48,688 nt of DNA from the NCBI GenBank assembly GCA_009392815.1, contig VFFS01000043.1, forward strand, positions 1 to 48,688, in the 5' to 3' direction. The translations under genes were made by a program, and so were the position numbers. Position 1 is the stretch's first letter. Every line of letters starts with the position of its first letter. Of the stretch, positions 19,812 through 28,963 are shown in pieces. This DNA comes from SAR202 cluster bacterium (GTDB lineage: Bacteria; Chloroflexota; Dehalococcoidia; Lucifugimonadales; UBA826). The notes under the pieces were generated by a model that was not told where the DNA came from, searched no databases, and saw only the letters and a program-made list of their open reading frames with translations.

Positions 19812-20519
19812 ATGGCAGTTTCAGATGAAATATTGGCCAGATACAGAAAAGTAGCCGTCGCGACCATATATTCAGCGGTTAGAGAATTAGGTGGATATGA
19901 GCCATGCTTCATGCGCGGTGTCAAAGCCTATACTTCCCAGAAAACCGATAACGACAGGTTGGCTGGAAGGGCAAAAACTCTACGGTTTGTACCCCCTCGC
20001 AAGGATATAAAAATGGATACCCAGTCTGGGGAACAATCACCTGAATATATTGCCATGGGATCTTGTGGACCAGGTGACGTGGCCATATTTGACGCAATGG
20101 GAAGGAATGAGGCTTCAATAGGTGGAGATGTCAAACTTATTCAATTAAAAAACCAGGGCGCGGAGGGATTAGTCACCGATGGCTCAATCCGCGACATCAA
20201 CGCAGTAAAACCCTATGGATTCAAATTATTCGCTGCAGGTAACACAGCCCGGGTTGGAGAGCCAGACGTATGGCCCTACGAAGCGAACGGGGTGATTCAA
20301 TGTGGAGGGGTTACCGTGAGGCCTGGTGACGTTATAGTCGGAGATGATGATGGTGTTGTTGTTGTGCCGGAAAGAGTCGCAGAAGAAATAATTGAGTGGG
20401 CCGAAGACCATGAGAAAGTGGAAGAACAGATAAAGACTCTAATCGAGAAGGATAATGTCCCTCCAGGGAAATATTACAATCCCGCAACATTCTCAAAACT
20501 AAGCAACCTGAACAATTAG
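19812..20519 (+). CDS. RraA-like / HMG aldolase-family protein (copy 1)
   Basis: AVATIYSAVRELGGYEPCFM, YIAMGSCGPGDVAIFDAMG, AEGLVTDGSIRDINAV and RPGDVIVGDDDGVVVVP. SD AAGGAGG. Confidence 0.88.
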   Translation: MAVSDEILARYRKVAVATIYSAVRELGGYEPCFMRGVKAYTSQKTDNDRLAGRAKTLRFVPPRKDIKMDTQSGEQSPEYIAMGSCGPGDVAIFDAMGRNEASIGGDVKLIQLKNQGAEGLVTDGSIRDINAVKPYGFKLFAAGNTARVGEPDVWPYEANGVIQCGGVTVRPGDVIVGDDDGVVVVPERVAEEIIEWAEDHEKVEEQIKTLIEKDNVPPGKYYNPATFSKLSNLNN

Positions 20520-20543
20520 AGAATCAAAGTAACTGAGGGTAAT

Positions 20544-21245
20544 ATGAGCATTCCACCATCCATAATAGCCCGCTACAAGAAAGTAGCCTCCGCAACCGTA
20601 TATTCAGCGGTAAGACGATTAGGATATGAACCTTGCTTCATGAGGGAAGTTTTCTCATTTACGCCTGGGATAACGCTAGTCGGCTCCGCCAAAACCTTAA
20701 GATTCGTGCCACCCCGGCAAGACATCATGGAGCAGACACACATTGGTGAAAATTCTCCGGAATATATTGCCATGGGATCTTGCGAACCTGGAGACGTGCT
20801 GGTAATCGACGGACTAGGTAAAAAGTACGCAGCCGTCGGCGGTGACGTAAAACTTCTCCAACTAAAAATGCAGGGCGCAGCGGGACTTGTAACAGATGCT
20901 TCGATCAGGGACTTGAACATAGTTGCCGATTATGGACTGGCAGTGTTTGCAGGTGGTCGAACGCCAATGGGAGGGGCCGGTGAAATTGATCCCTTTGAAG
21001 CAAACGTGACAATCCAGTGTGGGGGAGTGGCAGTGAGACCAGGAGATCTGGTCATGGCTGATGATGACGGAGTAGTAATAGTTCCGGAATGCATAATCGA
21101 GGAAGTTATAGACTGGGTCGAGGAACACGAAGAAGTTGAAGAATGGATTAAAACCTTAATCGAGAAAGAGAACGTGGCTCCAGGCAAATATTACCCTCCA
21201 ACAGATGAAACTGTCAGACGGTACCATGAAAATAACGAAAAATAG
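20544..21245 (+). CDS. RraA-like / HMG aldolase-family protein (copy 2)
   Basis: ASATVYSAVRRLGYEPCFM, YIAMGSCEPGDVLVIDGLG, AAGLVTDASIRDLNIV and DDDGVVIVP. Clear paralog of 19812-20519. Confidence 0.88.
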   Translation: MSIPPSIIARYKKVASATVYSAVRRLGYEPCFMREVFSFTPGITLVGSAKTLRFVPPRQDIMEQTHIGENSPEYIAMGSCEPGDVLVIDGLGKKYAAVGGDVKLLQLKMQGAAGLVTDASIRDLNIVADYGLAVFAGGRTPMGGAGEIDPFEANVTIQCGGVAVRPGDLVMADDDGVVIVPECIIEEVIDWVEEHEEVEEWIKTLIEKENVAPGKYYPPTDETVRRYHENNEK

Positions 21246-21263
21246 ATGCGTCGTTAATAACGA

Positions 21264-22595
21264 CTATCTTGCCGGCTCAGGTTGGGGAACAGTCCTAATT
21301 GGGTTATATCTATACGAATATTTTTTCTCGTTAACACTGAAGGATGCGATACTAGCACCGATAAGGGTCAGTCCTGCAATTGCAAACGGAATTACATAAG
21401 ACCCAGTAAGTTGCTGTAGTTCCCCAGCCATAAGCACTGACAAAGCACCCCCAATCTGATGAGACATGTTCGTCATGCCGTTTAATGTACCTAAATTCCT
21501 CAGACCAAAAATATCTGCTGTAAGTGAAGAGGTCATTGACGCCGTAGCAATCCAAGACATGCCTGCTATGAAGGCAAATGCCCACATTCCTTCGACACCC
21601 CCTATGGTCAACAGGACAGCATATGCAATTCCGCGAAGAGCATAAGTGGATCCCAAAACCAACTTTTGACTCCACCAGCTCGAAAGCATACCTGCGGTAA
21701 GAACACCGATGGAATTAAGCCCCATCATGACGCCGAATATGCTGGCAGCGGTCATTTTAGGAACGCCCTGATCTTCAGCAAATGGCACAAAATGAACCGA
21801 AAGTATGTTAGTTGTAATTCCACACACCAGATAGGCCGCTGATAGTTGCCAAAAAGGTGAGGTCGAAAGAGCCGTCTTCCATCCACCGCGACCGGAGGTG
21901 AACAAGGGACCAGCCACAGACACACTTCCATCATCGCTGGGATCTTCACCTGATATTCTTTCCGAGTCCGGCACTGATCCTAGAGGGGTATTTTTTAAAA
22001 ATGTGAGCGCTAAAGGTCCTGCTATAAATGCAATAATGCAACCCAAAACAATAAAAGCGACCCTCCAATCAAACGTCTGAATTAAAAAGGCCGAAAGTGG
22101 AGCAAACATGAGAGGACCAAACGAACCGCCTGCCGCAGAAATACTCATCACGAGGCCACGACGCTTAAAAAACCACCTAGCTAGCAAGGAATGTATCGTA
22201 ACGAAGGAAACGCCACTGGATGCAAAACTACCAAGGAACCCGTAGATAAAAATAAATGAGGGTATTGAGTTGACCGTACTCATTAATGCTGTAGCTATGC
22301 CCAGCATTATTAAGGCTCCGCCAATAACGATTCTTCCACCAAAGCGATCGTGAAGATAGCCTGTCGCCAAGAAGGATACTGCGCCAACAAAAATTCCAAG
22401 AGATAGGACGCGGGTAATATCCGCCCGGGACCACCCCATATCAGCTTCAAGTGGAGTAACAAAAACACCCATTGATGAACGAATTCCAAATGCGGAAAGG
22501 GCAATAAAAAAGCAGACCGCAAGCACAAACCAGCCGTAGTAAAGACCGCCTGAACCGTTATTCGTACTTTTTGAAACCGCGGAAAATCTGTTCAA
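21264..22595 (-). CDS. MFS transporter
   Basis: LYYGWFVLAVCFFIALSAFGIRSSMGVFVTPLEADMGWSRADITR, typical of monocarboxylate/OFA-like MFS proteins. Confidence 0.9.
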   Translation of the reverse strand: MNRFSAVSKSTNNGSGGLYYGWFVLAVCFFIALSAFGIRSSMGVFVTPLEADMGWSRADITRVLSLGIFVGAVSFLATGYLHDRFGGRIVIGGALIMLGIATALMSTVNSIPSFIFIYGFLGSFASSGVSFVTIHSLLARWFFKRRGLVMSISAAGGSFGPLMFAPLSAFLIQTFDWRVAFIVLGCIIAFIAGPLALTFLKNTPLGSVPDSERISGEDPSDDGSVSVAGPLFTSGRGGWKTALSTSPFWQLSAAYLVCGITTNILSVHFVPFAEDQGVPKMTAASIFGVMMGLNSIGVLTAGMLSSWWSQKLVLGSTYALRGIAYAVLLTIGGVEGMWAFAFIAGMSWIATASMTSSLTADIFGLRNLGTLNGMTNMSHQIGGALSVLMAGELQQLTGSYVIPFAIAGLTLIGASIASFSVNEKKYSYRYNPIRTVPQPEPAR

Positions 22596-22748
22596 CCTAT
22601 ACTCAACCTGTTAATTTAGGGAACGTTCCAACAAAAGATACGAGGGAAATCGTACCATGTAACCGCGTTTTCGTAACGAAATCTAATTGCAGTCGATAGA
22701 ATTAATTTTTCACATTTTTACAATCAAACTGCCCAAAAAGAGAAACCC

Positions 22749-23723
22749 ATGCCTAGTAAAAGTAAAGCTGATAGAAGACTAGATCGAAACTGGGATACAG
22801 ACATAGTCGCCTATCCCGAACCAGCGGTAGAAGTTCTGGATGAACGATTTCAAAAATACGTCGTCGGAAACGCCGGAATGGAGCGTATTTACACCGGTTG
22901 CCGCTGGGCTGAAGGACCGGCGTGGTTTGGTGATGGTAGATATTTGCTATGGAGTGATATTCCCAACAACAGAATACTCCGATGGACTGAGGAAACTGGG
23001 TCAGTCAGCGAGTATCGCAAACCTTCAAACAATGCCAACGGAAATATTCGAGACCGGAAGGGAAGATTGGTCACTTGCGAACATTTGACCCGCAGGGTAA
23101 CGAGAACTGAACACGACGGTACCGTAAATACAATAGCCAGCTCATTTAGAAACCATCCTCTAAATTCACCCAACGATGCAGCAGTGCATTCAGATGGGGC
23201 AGTCTGGTTTACAGATCCTGACTACGGGATACTCAACGACTACGAGGGCGATAAGTCAGAGCCGGAACTTTCCACAGCAATTTATAGAATCGACCCTGTA
23301 GACGGATCAGTAGAGTTAAAAGCTTCAGGAATTCACAAACCTAACGGTATTTGCTTTTCACCTGATTTCACAAAACTTTACGTGTCTGATTCTGGATCAA
23401 ACAACCCGAGGGTAATTTACGTATATGAGATGACGAACGGGGGAACGACACTAAATGGCGGAAAAGTATTCACAGAAACCGGGAACGACTCCACGGACGG
23501 TATTCGCTGTGACTCTGATGGGAACCTGTGGGCTTCGGCACAACGAGGAACCAATTCGATTTCAATTTATTCCCCGGAGTCCGACTTGATAGGGCGTATA
23601 TATGTGCCAGAGGTTCCTTCAAATCTCACTTTCGGTGGGAAGAAAAGAAACAGGTTATTTATAACAGCCAGTCAGTCGGTTTATTCCATATATACCGGAG
23701 CCAAAGGAGCCGCTCTCAGCTAA
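22749..23723 (+). CDS. SMP-30/gluconolactonase-family protein
   Basis: GCRWAEGPAWFGDGRYLLWSDIPNNRILRW, LNSPNDAAVHSDGAVWFTDPDYGI, HKPNGICFSPDFTKLYVSDSG and DGIRCDSDGNLWAS. Confidence 0.92.
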   Translation: MPSKSKADRRLDRNWDTDIVAYPEPAVEVLDERFQKYVVGNAGMERIYTGCRWAEGPAWFGDGRYLLWSDIPNNRILRWTEETGSVSEYRKPSNNANGNIRDRKGRLVTCEHLTRRVTRTEHDGTVNTIASSFRNHPLNSPNDAAVHSDGAVWFTDPDYGILNDYEGDKSEPELSTAIYRIDPVDGSVELKASGIHKPNGICFSPDFTKLYVSDSGSNNPRVIYVYEMTNGGTTLNGGKVFTETGNDSTDGIRCDSDGNLWASAQRGTNSISIYSPESDLIGRIYVPEVPSNLTFGGKKRNRLFITASQSVYSIYTGAKGAALS

Positions 23724-23811
23724 TTGCACCTACTCATTACATACAGGAACTGAAAAAGTACCACAGCGGCACGTTTCCGACAAAAATATTTCGTTGACCG
23801 CAAATACCTAG

Positions 23812-24975
23812 TTAAGACCAATAAATATCCTGACGAGATGGATTTATTCCGGTACCCGGCCTCCATGGAAGGGCGTTATCATCCCACGGGTTGGCGGCAA
23901 GCCATTCTTCATCCATAGCAACCCCTAAACCTGGGCCAGGGGGAACACCGAAATATCCATCAACTTGTTGAGGAAAATCTCCAACCGTCGCATCTTGGAA
24001 CCATGGATGAATACCACCCTCCTGAATAAGGAAATTGGGGGTACAAGCATCAAGGTGTAAAGCAGCAATCGTACAGAAAGGACCATAAGGATTATGGGGC
24101 TGGAATCCCACATAATACGCCTCAGCCATGGCAGCAATTTTCTTGAGTTCCAGGATACCTCCCGCTTGAACAACGTCAGGCTGAATCAAATCCACGGCCT
24201 GGAGAGGTAGAAGATCGGCATAGTCAAATTTTGTTAGTAATCTCTCTCCAGTGGAGATCGGAATATTAACGTTGTCAGAGACTTTTTTGAGAGCTTCAAG
24301 ATTTTGTGGAGGAACCGGCTCTTCGTAGAAGAAAGGTCTAAATTCCTCAAGCCTATTACCTATTCTTATAGCATCAGAGGGTGCCAATCTCCCATGCACT
24401 TCAACAAAGAGTTCCACGTCATTCCCAACAGCTTCACGAACAGCCTTCATTTTTGCAATAGCTAACTCCTCAGAGTCTCGATCAATGAAAATACCCCTAT
24501 GCTCAAACGGATCCCCTTTCAAAGCAGTTAGGCCTCTCTCAACATGATCCATGGCATTCTGAACCGCTAATTCTGGCGTAGTCCCATCCCATCTGCCATA
24601 AGTCCATATCCTGTCACGTATCTTTCCACCTAAAAGTTCATACACTGGAACCCCTAGAGCTCTCCCTTTGATATCCCAGAGAGCAATTTCTATCCCACTT
24701 ATAGCAGACATCTGGACGATGCCTCCTCTCACATGAAAATGATGGTAAAGAGTCTGCCAATGTTTCTCTATTTCCATCGGGTCTTTACCCAGAATTACTT
24801 CTCCGAACTCATCAACCATGGTGGCTACACTTAGTGGACCACAGGTCGCTTCACCCCATCCTGTAATTCCTTCGTCTGTTTCTATCTTTACGAAAACGTA
24901 GTTTCTCGCTGTTTTAGTACCCACTCGAGTGGTGGTATGGGATGCGGGAATTGCTTTCACAGACGTTATTTTCAT
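23812..24975 (-). CDS. Mandelate racemase-type enolase-superfamily protein, galactonate/mannonate dehydratase-like
   Basis: GWGEATCGPLSVATMVDEFGEVILGKDPM, SGIEIALWDIKGRALGVPVYELLGG, FYEEPVPPQN, STGERL and QPHNPYGP. Confidence 0.9.
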   Translation of the reverse strand: MKITSVKAIPASHTTTRVGTKTARNYVFVKIETDEGITGWGEATCGPLSVATMVDEFGEVILGKDPMEIEKHWQTLYHHFHVRGGIVQMSAISGIEIALWDIKGRALGVPVYELLGGKIRDRIWTYGRWDGTTPELAVQNAMDHVERGLTALKGDPFEHRGIFIDRDSEELAIAKMKAVREAVGNDVELFVEVHGRLAPSDAIRIGNRLEEFRPFFYEEPVPPQNLEALKKVSDNVNIPISTGERLLTKFDYADLLPLQAVDLIQPDVVQAGGILELKKIAAMAEAYYVGFQPHNPYGPFCTIAALHLDACTPNFLIQEGGIHPWFQDATVGDFPQQVDGYFGVPPGPGLGVAMDEEWLAANPWDDNALPWRPGTGINPSRQDIYWS

Positions 24976-25046
24976 ATCTATCTCCTAATTTTCAGATCGA
25001 TCTTTACTATGAGAATCTGGGTCAGCAGCAGCAATGTTACAGACGC

Positions 25047-25077
25047 AAAAAGGGGAAGACTGAATGTCTCCCCCTTT
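25047..25077 (-). terminator. Rho-independent terminator after the alcohol dehydrogenase gene
   Basis: Stem AAAGGGGAAGAC/GTCTCCCCCTTT (one mismatch) with loop TGAAT, followed by a T5 run on the minus strand. A second hairpin TACCTA-GTTG-TAGGTA (25083-25098) lies just upstream on that strand. Confidence 0.8.
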
Positions 25078-25105
25078 CATATTACCTAGTTGTAGGTATT
25101 CACGC

Positions 25106-26092
25106 TCACTCGTTACTCATAACCACCTTGATAACGTCATCCTCATACTGTTCATACTGATCATATGCCTCTTGGACGTCATCAAACTTCATTTCATGAG
25201 TTTTCATCTCACCCGGATCCCACCAGCCTCTGTCCTTCAATTCAATCATCCTATCGATATGTCCTATCGGATCTCCACTTCCTGCTCCCGAGGTAGGTAT
25301 GATCGTCGGTGCATTCTTTAGAAATATAGACGTATCAATTTCTGTCATCCTGCCAGTTGGTCCTGCTTGAATACCGAATATGATTACCTTTCCGTGTTTG
25401 GTTGCTCCTCTAATCGCGGCAGTCAATCCATCAGCAAATCCCGAAGCCTCCACAGCAATATCTGCCAATTTCCCGTCAGTGATTTCCGCCAAGGCTTCGT
25501 CGACATTATCCTTATCAGGGTTAATGGTATGAGTGGCGCCGAATTTCTTACCCCATTCCAACCTATAGTCAAGGGGATCCACCGCAATCACTCGACGAGC
25601 ACCTGCTCTCGCAACTATTGCCGTGAAAGAGAGACCTATACTTCCCTGTCCCATTACGACAACATCTTTACCTAAGATAGTTCCCATCTGCTGGCAAGAA
25701 TAAAGAACGGTGCCCGAAGGTTGACATAGAATCCACTCCCCCAGATCACCATGATCTGGAACCAAGGCCATTCGGCCCTCATCTCCAGGATAGTACTCGA
25801 CAAGACCACCGGGACCGTCAGCACCAGGAAGAACTATTACGCGTTGTCCAACCTGAAATTTGTCGGATTTACTTTCTACAATTGTCCCTGCACATTCATG
25901 GCATGCACCGCCATGACGCATAGGATATTCCTCTTCTGGATGGACAGGGCCATATGCATGCCTGATGTCACTCCCGCAGACGGACCAACGCTCGAGTTTT
26001 ATCAGGCATTGACCATCGCTTATAACAGGTACATCTATATCCTCGATCTCATATTTCTTAGGGCTAGCTATTCTTGCTGCAAACATTCGCAC
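25106..26092 (-). CDS. Zinc-dependent alcohol dehydrogenase (MDR family)
   Basis: CGSDIRHAYG, HECAGTIVESKSDKFQVGQRV, VMGQGSIGLSFTAIVARAGARRVIAVD and EASGFADGL. Confidence 0.88.
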   Translation of the reverse strand: MRMFAARIASPKKYEIEDIDVPVISDGQCLIKLERWSVCGSDIRHAYGPVHPEEEYPMRHGGACHECAGTIVESKSDKFQVGQRVIVLPGADGPGGLVEYYPGDEGRMALVPDHGDLGEWILCQPSGTVLYSCQQMGTILGKDVVVMGQGSIGLSFTAIVARAGARRVIAVDPLDYRLEWGKKFGATHTINPDKDNVDEALAEITDGKLADIAVEASGFADGLTAAIRGATKHGKVIIFGIQAGPTGRMTEIDTSIFLKNAPTIIPTSGAGSGDPIGHIDRMIELKDRGWWDPGEMKTHEMKFDDVQEAYDQYEQYEDDVIKVVMSNE

Positions 26093-26232
26093 CCATCTCC
26101 CTTTAATTTATTTCATTCTTTGAAAAACTTTCCTATTCTAGTGACAGATGAACTCTTAACGCAACCTATCGATTTATGTTTTAGAATACAGATCAACCTC
26201 AACCCAAAATATAAGGGGGGAATTTTATCAAA

Positions 26233-26742
26233 ATGAATATGAGCAGCCTTTTGAGCTTCCCAAATCCCGTTAATGAGTACGCCGCTCGACTGGTGGCGTT
26301 TTTTGTGGTCGTATTGGCACTGGCATTTCAAGTCACTGGAAATGAGTATGTATTAATTTTCATGGCATATGGATTTCTTGCCCGAACTTTGACGGGACCT
26401 TCCCTCAGCCCAATAGGTCAGGTAGTCACAAGGGCTCTGATACCCCTTCTGAGAATCCCAAACAAACCAGTGGCAGGTCCACCTAAAAGATTTGCTCAAT
26501 CCATTGGCCTCGGATTTAGCATCGCTGCACTGATAACTTTCTACTTGGGTGGTTCCCTGGAAATTACCCGATATTTGATTGGTGTTCTTGGATTATTCGC
26601 CTCAATTGAGGCATTTCTCGGTTTTTGTACGGGCTGTTACGTATTCAGCTGGCTCATGAAATTTGGAATAATCCCAGAGTCCGTATGCGAAGAATGTATG
26701 ATTGACTACACAGAACCCGATGACAATTCCGACACCGTGTAA
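26233..26742 (+). CDS. DUF4395-like membrane protein
   Basis: NPVNEYAARLVAFF, FLARTLTGPSLSPIG, GPPKRFAQSIG and GFCTGCYVF are consistent with DUF4395. Confidence 0.7.
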   Translation: MNMSSLLSFPNPVNEYAARLVAFFVVVLALAFQVTGNEYVLIFMAYGFLARTLTGPSLSPIGQVVTRALIPLLRIPNKPVAGPPKRFAQSIGLGFSIAALITFYLGGSLEITRYLIGVLGLFASIEAFLGFCTGCYVFSWLMKFGIIPESVCEECMIDYTEPDDNSDTV

Positions 26743-26775
26743 CACAGATTTCTACCAGATTATATCTTTAGAACT

Positions 26776-27150
26776 TTAGTCTTCCGGTAAAAACATCTCC
26801 GTTTCACTGTCCGGACGAGTAAGGGAAATGTGGAAAAAGTCTTCAGAGTCAGCTGCTCCATGCCAGTGTTTCTCTCCAGCAGGAATAAATGCCGTGTCTC
26901 CAGCCTTCATCTGGATTTCCTCCGACTCATTCGCAACTATTCCAACGCCCTCTGTAGCAAACAGGATCTGATCACTCGTGTGTGTGTGGAAATGATTCTT
27001 TGCTCCGTCGTAAAAGGACACGAGTGCGAAGCTATATTGATCCGTTTTTGGATCACCCACAAGCGGCTTTCTGGTAACTTTGCCACCATAAAATAATGGG
27101 GCATTAGTAGCATCCTGGGCTTCGATATTTTCCTGTCTAACTACTTCCAT
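26776..27150 (-). CDS. Cupin-domain protein
   Basis: HFHTHTSDQILFATEG and AGDTAFIPAGEKHWHGA. Confidence 0.88.
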   Translation of the reverse strand: MEVVRQENIEAQDATNAPLFYGGKVTRKPLVGDPKTDQYSFALVSFYDGAKNHFHTHTSDQILFATEGVGIVANESEEIQMKAGDTAFIPAGEKHWHGAADSEDFFHISLTRPDSETEMFLPED

Positions 27151-27211
27151 TGATTTCTCCTCTTGATTAATCTCGTCCTAACAATACTAAGTCTATTCTT
27201 GGTTTTATGTC

Positions 27212-28477
27212 CTACTGTCCATCGATTACATCAAATCCAGTATAGGAACGCAGCACTTCCGGAATAAGTACGCTCCCATCTGCACGTTGAAAATTTTCCA
27301 TTATTGCAATCAACACCCGCGGTATGGCAAGACCTGATCCGTTGAGAGTATGCAAAAAACGGGGCCTTCCTCCTTTAACAGGTCTATATCTGATCGAAGC
27401 TCTTCTTGATTGGAAATCTGTGCAATTAGAACAAGAGGACACCTCCAACCATTCCTCCGTCCCTGGGCCCCACATTTCCACATCATAACTTTTAGAGGCA
27501 GCAAACCCTAGATCTCCGGAACATAGCTCCAGAACTCTATGGGGGATACCCAATTTTTCACAAACATCCTCTGCATCTCTGACAAGAAGTTCCAACTCAT
27601 CGTACGAGACATCAGGTTCCACAAATTTATACATCTCTACTTTGTCAAACTGATGAACTCTCTTTATACCTCTAGTGTCTCTTCCAGCAGAAAATTTTTC
27701 GCGACGCCAGCATGGAGTATGAGAAACAAACCTCATTGGAAGCTCTGCGTAATCGATTATTTCCTGGCGAAACATGCCAGTAACAGGAGCTTCTGCAGTT
27801 GGAACCATGAAAAGATCATCTTCCGAGTCGTGATACATATTTTCTTCAAAGTGCGGAAGATGGCTTGAGCCCGTTACCGTCTCTCGGTTGACCATGTATG
27901 GAAGGTATAACTCACTATATCCGTTCTCCAAGGTATGCAAGTTAAGCATCCATTGTATGAGCGCACGTTGAAGGGCAGCGCCTTTCCCCCTCAGGACATA
28001 GAACCTAGACTGAGCTAACTTAACTCCACTTTGAATATCAATAATGCCGAGATCTTCACCTATTTGCCAGTGCGGTTTAACTTCAAAGTCGAATTTCGGT
28101 TTCTCACCAATAGTTCTCACAACCACATTACCATCCTCGTCGTCACCAATGGGCACAGTCTCAGCAGGGAGATTAGGAATATTCATCAAAATAGATTCCA
28201 GTTTTATCGCAATATCACGCTCTTGTTCCTCCAATTGCTTGATCCGCCCACCAACTTCTCGCATATCCTGTATTAATTCAGCAGGTTTTTCCTTCAACCG
28301 ACCTAATTCCCGTGAAACATCATTCCTTTTCGCTCTCAGATTATCTATCTCGACAATTGTTAACCTTCGCTGCTTATCAAGATCGGCTGCTTCAGAAACG
28401 GGTATATCGATTCCACGCTTGGCGGCAGCGTCTTCTAGAATTTCAGGATGCTCTCTTATCAAATCTATATCAATCAA
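27212..28477 (-). CDS. serS: Seryl-tRNA synthetase
   Basis: N-terminal coiled coil, VPTAEAPVTGMFRQEII, CWRREKFSAGRDTRGIKRVHQFDKVEMYKF, SSCSNCTDFQSRR and LNGSGLAIPRVLIAIMENFQ. Confidence 0.97.
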   Translation of the reverse strand: MIDIDLIREHPEILEDAAAKRGIDIPVSEAADLDKQRRLTIVEIDNLRAKRNDVSRELGRLKEKPAELIQDMREVGGRIKQLEEQERDIAIKLESILMNIPNLPAETVPIGDDEDGNVVVRTIGEKPKFDFEVKPHWQIGEDLGIIDIQSGVKLAQSRFYVLRGKGAALQRALIQWMLNLHTLENGYSELYLPYMVNRETVTGSSHLPHFEENMYHDSEDDLFMVPTAEAPVTGMFRQEIIDYAELPMRFVSHTPCWRREKFSAGRDTRGIKRVHQFDKVEMYKFVEPDVSYDELELLVRDAEDVCEKLGIPHRVLELCSGDLGFAASKSYDVEMWGPGTEEWLEVSSCSNCTDFQSRRASIRYRPVKGGRPRFLHTLNGSGLAIPRVLIAIMENFQRADGSVLIPEVLRSYTGFDVIDGQ

Positions 28478-28821
28478 CTGCTAGTTATCCCTTCAATATA
28501 AGGTAAACAGGTCACAACCACATTCTATATAAATATCACCGCTATTTGGTTCTTTCACCCTGATCATAGGTTCTGGTACAGAAAATAACTAAGGTTATTA
28601 CGATAATTACGAATTGACCGTTTACGCTAACGGATAACAGTTATTTAAACCTAAACTCATACACAAATTTTCTGGTGTGCTTATTCATTACTGTTTAAAC
28701 TGGAAACAAATTTCATGAAAGCGTAGTTACGCAATCTTTAACCTTCATAGTCATATAAAGATAATTTAGGGTATTCACATGACTATATTTTGCGAAAAGC
28801 ACCGTTTTTTCTCTTTCTAAA

Positions 28822-28851
28822 TTGACATTATCGCAATGTGATGCATATACT
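28822..28851 (+). promoter_or_regulatory. Predicted sigma70-type promoter
   Basis: TTGACA (28822-28827), 18-nt spacer, TATACT (28846-28851). Confidence 0.55.
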
Positions 28852-28857
28852 TACGTT

Positions 28858-28963
28858 GAAAGGTTTTAGGTGGCGAGACTATAGGGAAATGGGTTAGAAA
28901 AGTTACAGATTCGTGATTTATTGAGAAATTCAATCCGTGAGCAAAATTGTCACGGCGTTTTTT
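28858..28963 (+). ncRNA. Putative orphan small RNA, about 105 nt
   Basis: Lies between a near-consensus promoter and a hairpin plus T6 terminator; no ORF in the track here. Contains a further hairpin ATTGA-GAAAT-TCAAT (28920-28934). Confidence 0.4.
28935..28963 (+). terminator. Rho-independent terminator-like hairpin
   Basis: CCGTGA-gCAaaatTG-TCACGG then CGTTTTTT. Confidence 0.6.

Noticed and set aside
20544-21245. Calling the RraA-like proteins regulators of RNase E.
   Set aside because: Both keep the aldolase-type Arg-Asp motif and sit among catabolic genes, so an enzymatic role is more likely.
28721-28732. Palindrome GCGTAGTTACGC.
   Set aside because: Only a 5-bp arm with a 2-nt centre in AT-rich DNA; no nearby gene start to make it a convincing operator.
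28478-28820. Possible T-box or other leader upstream of serS on the minus strand.
   Set aside because: No T-box motif or minus-strand terminator/antiterminator layout recognised. The clear terminator in the gap points to the plus strand.
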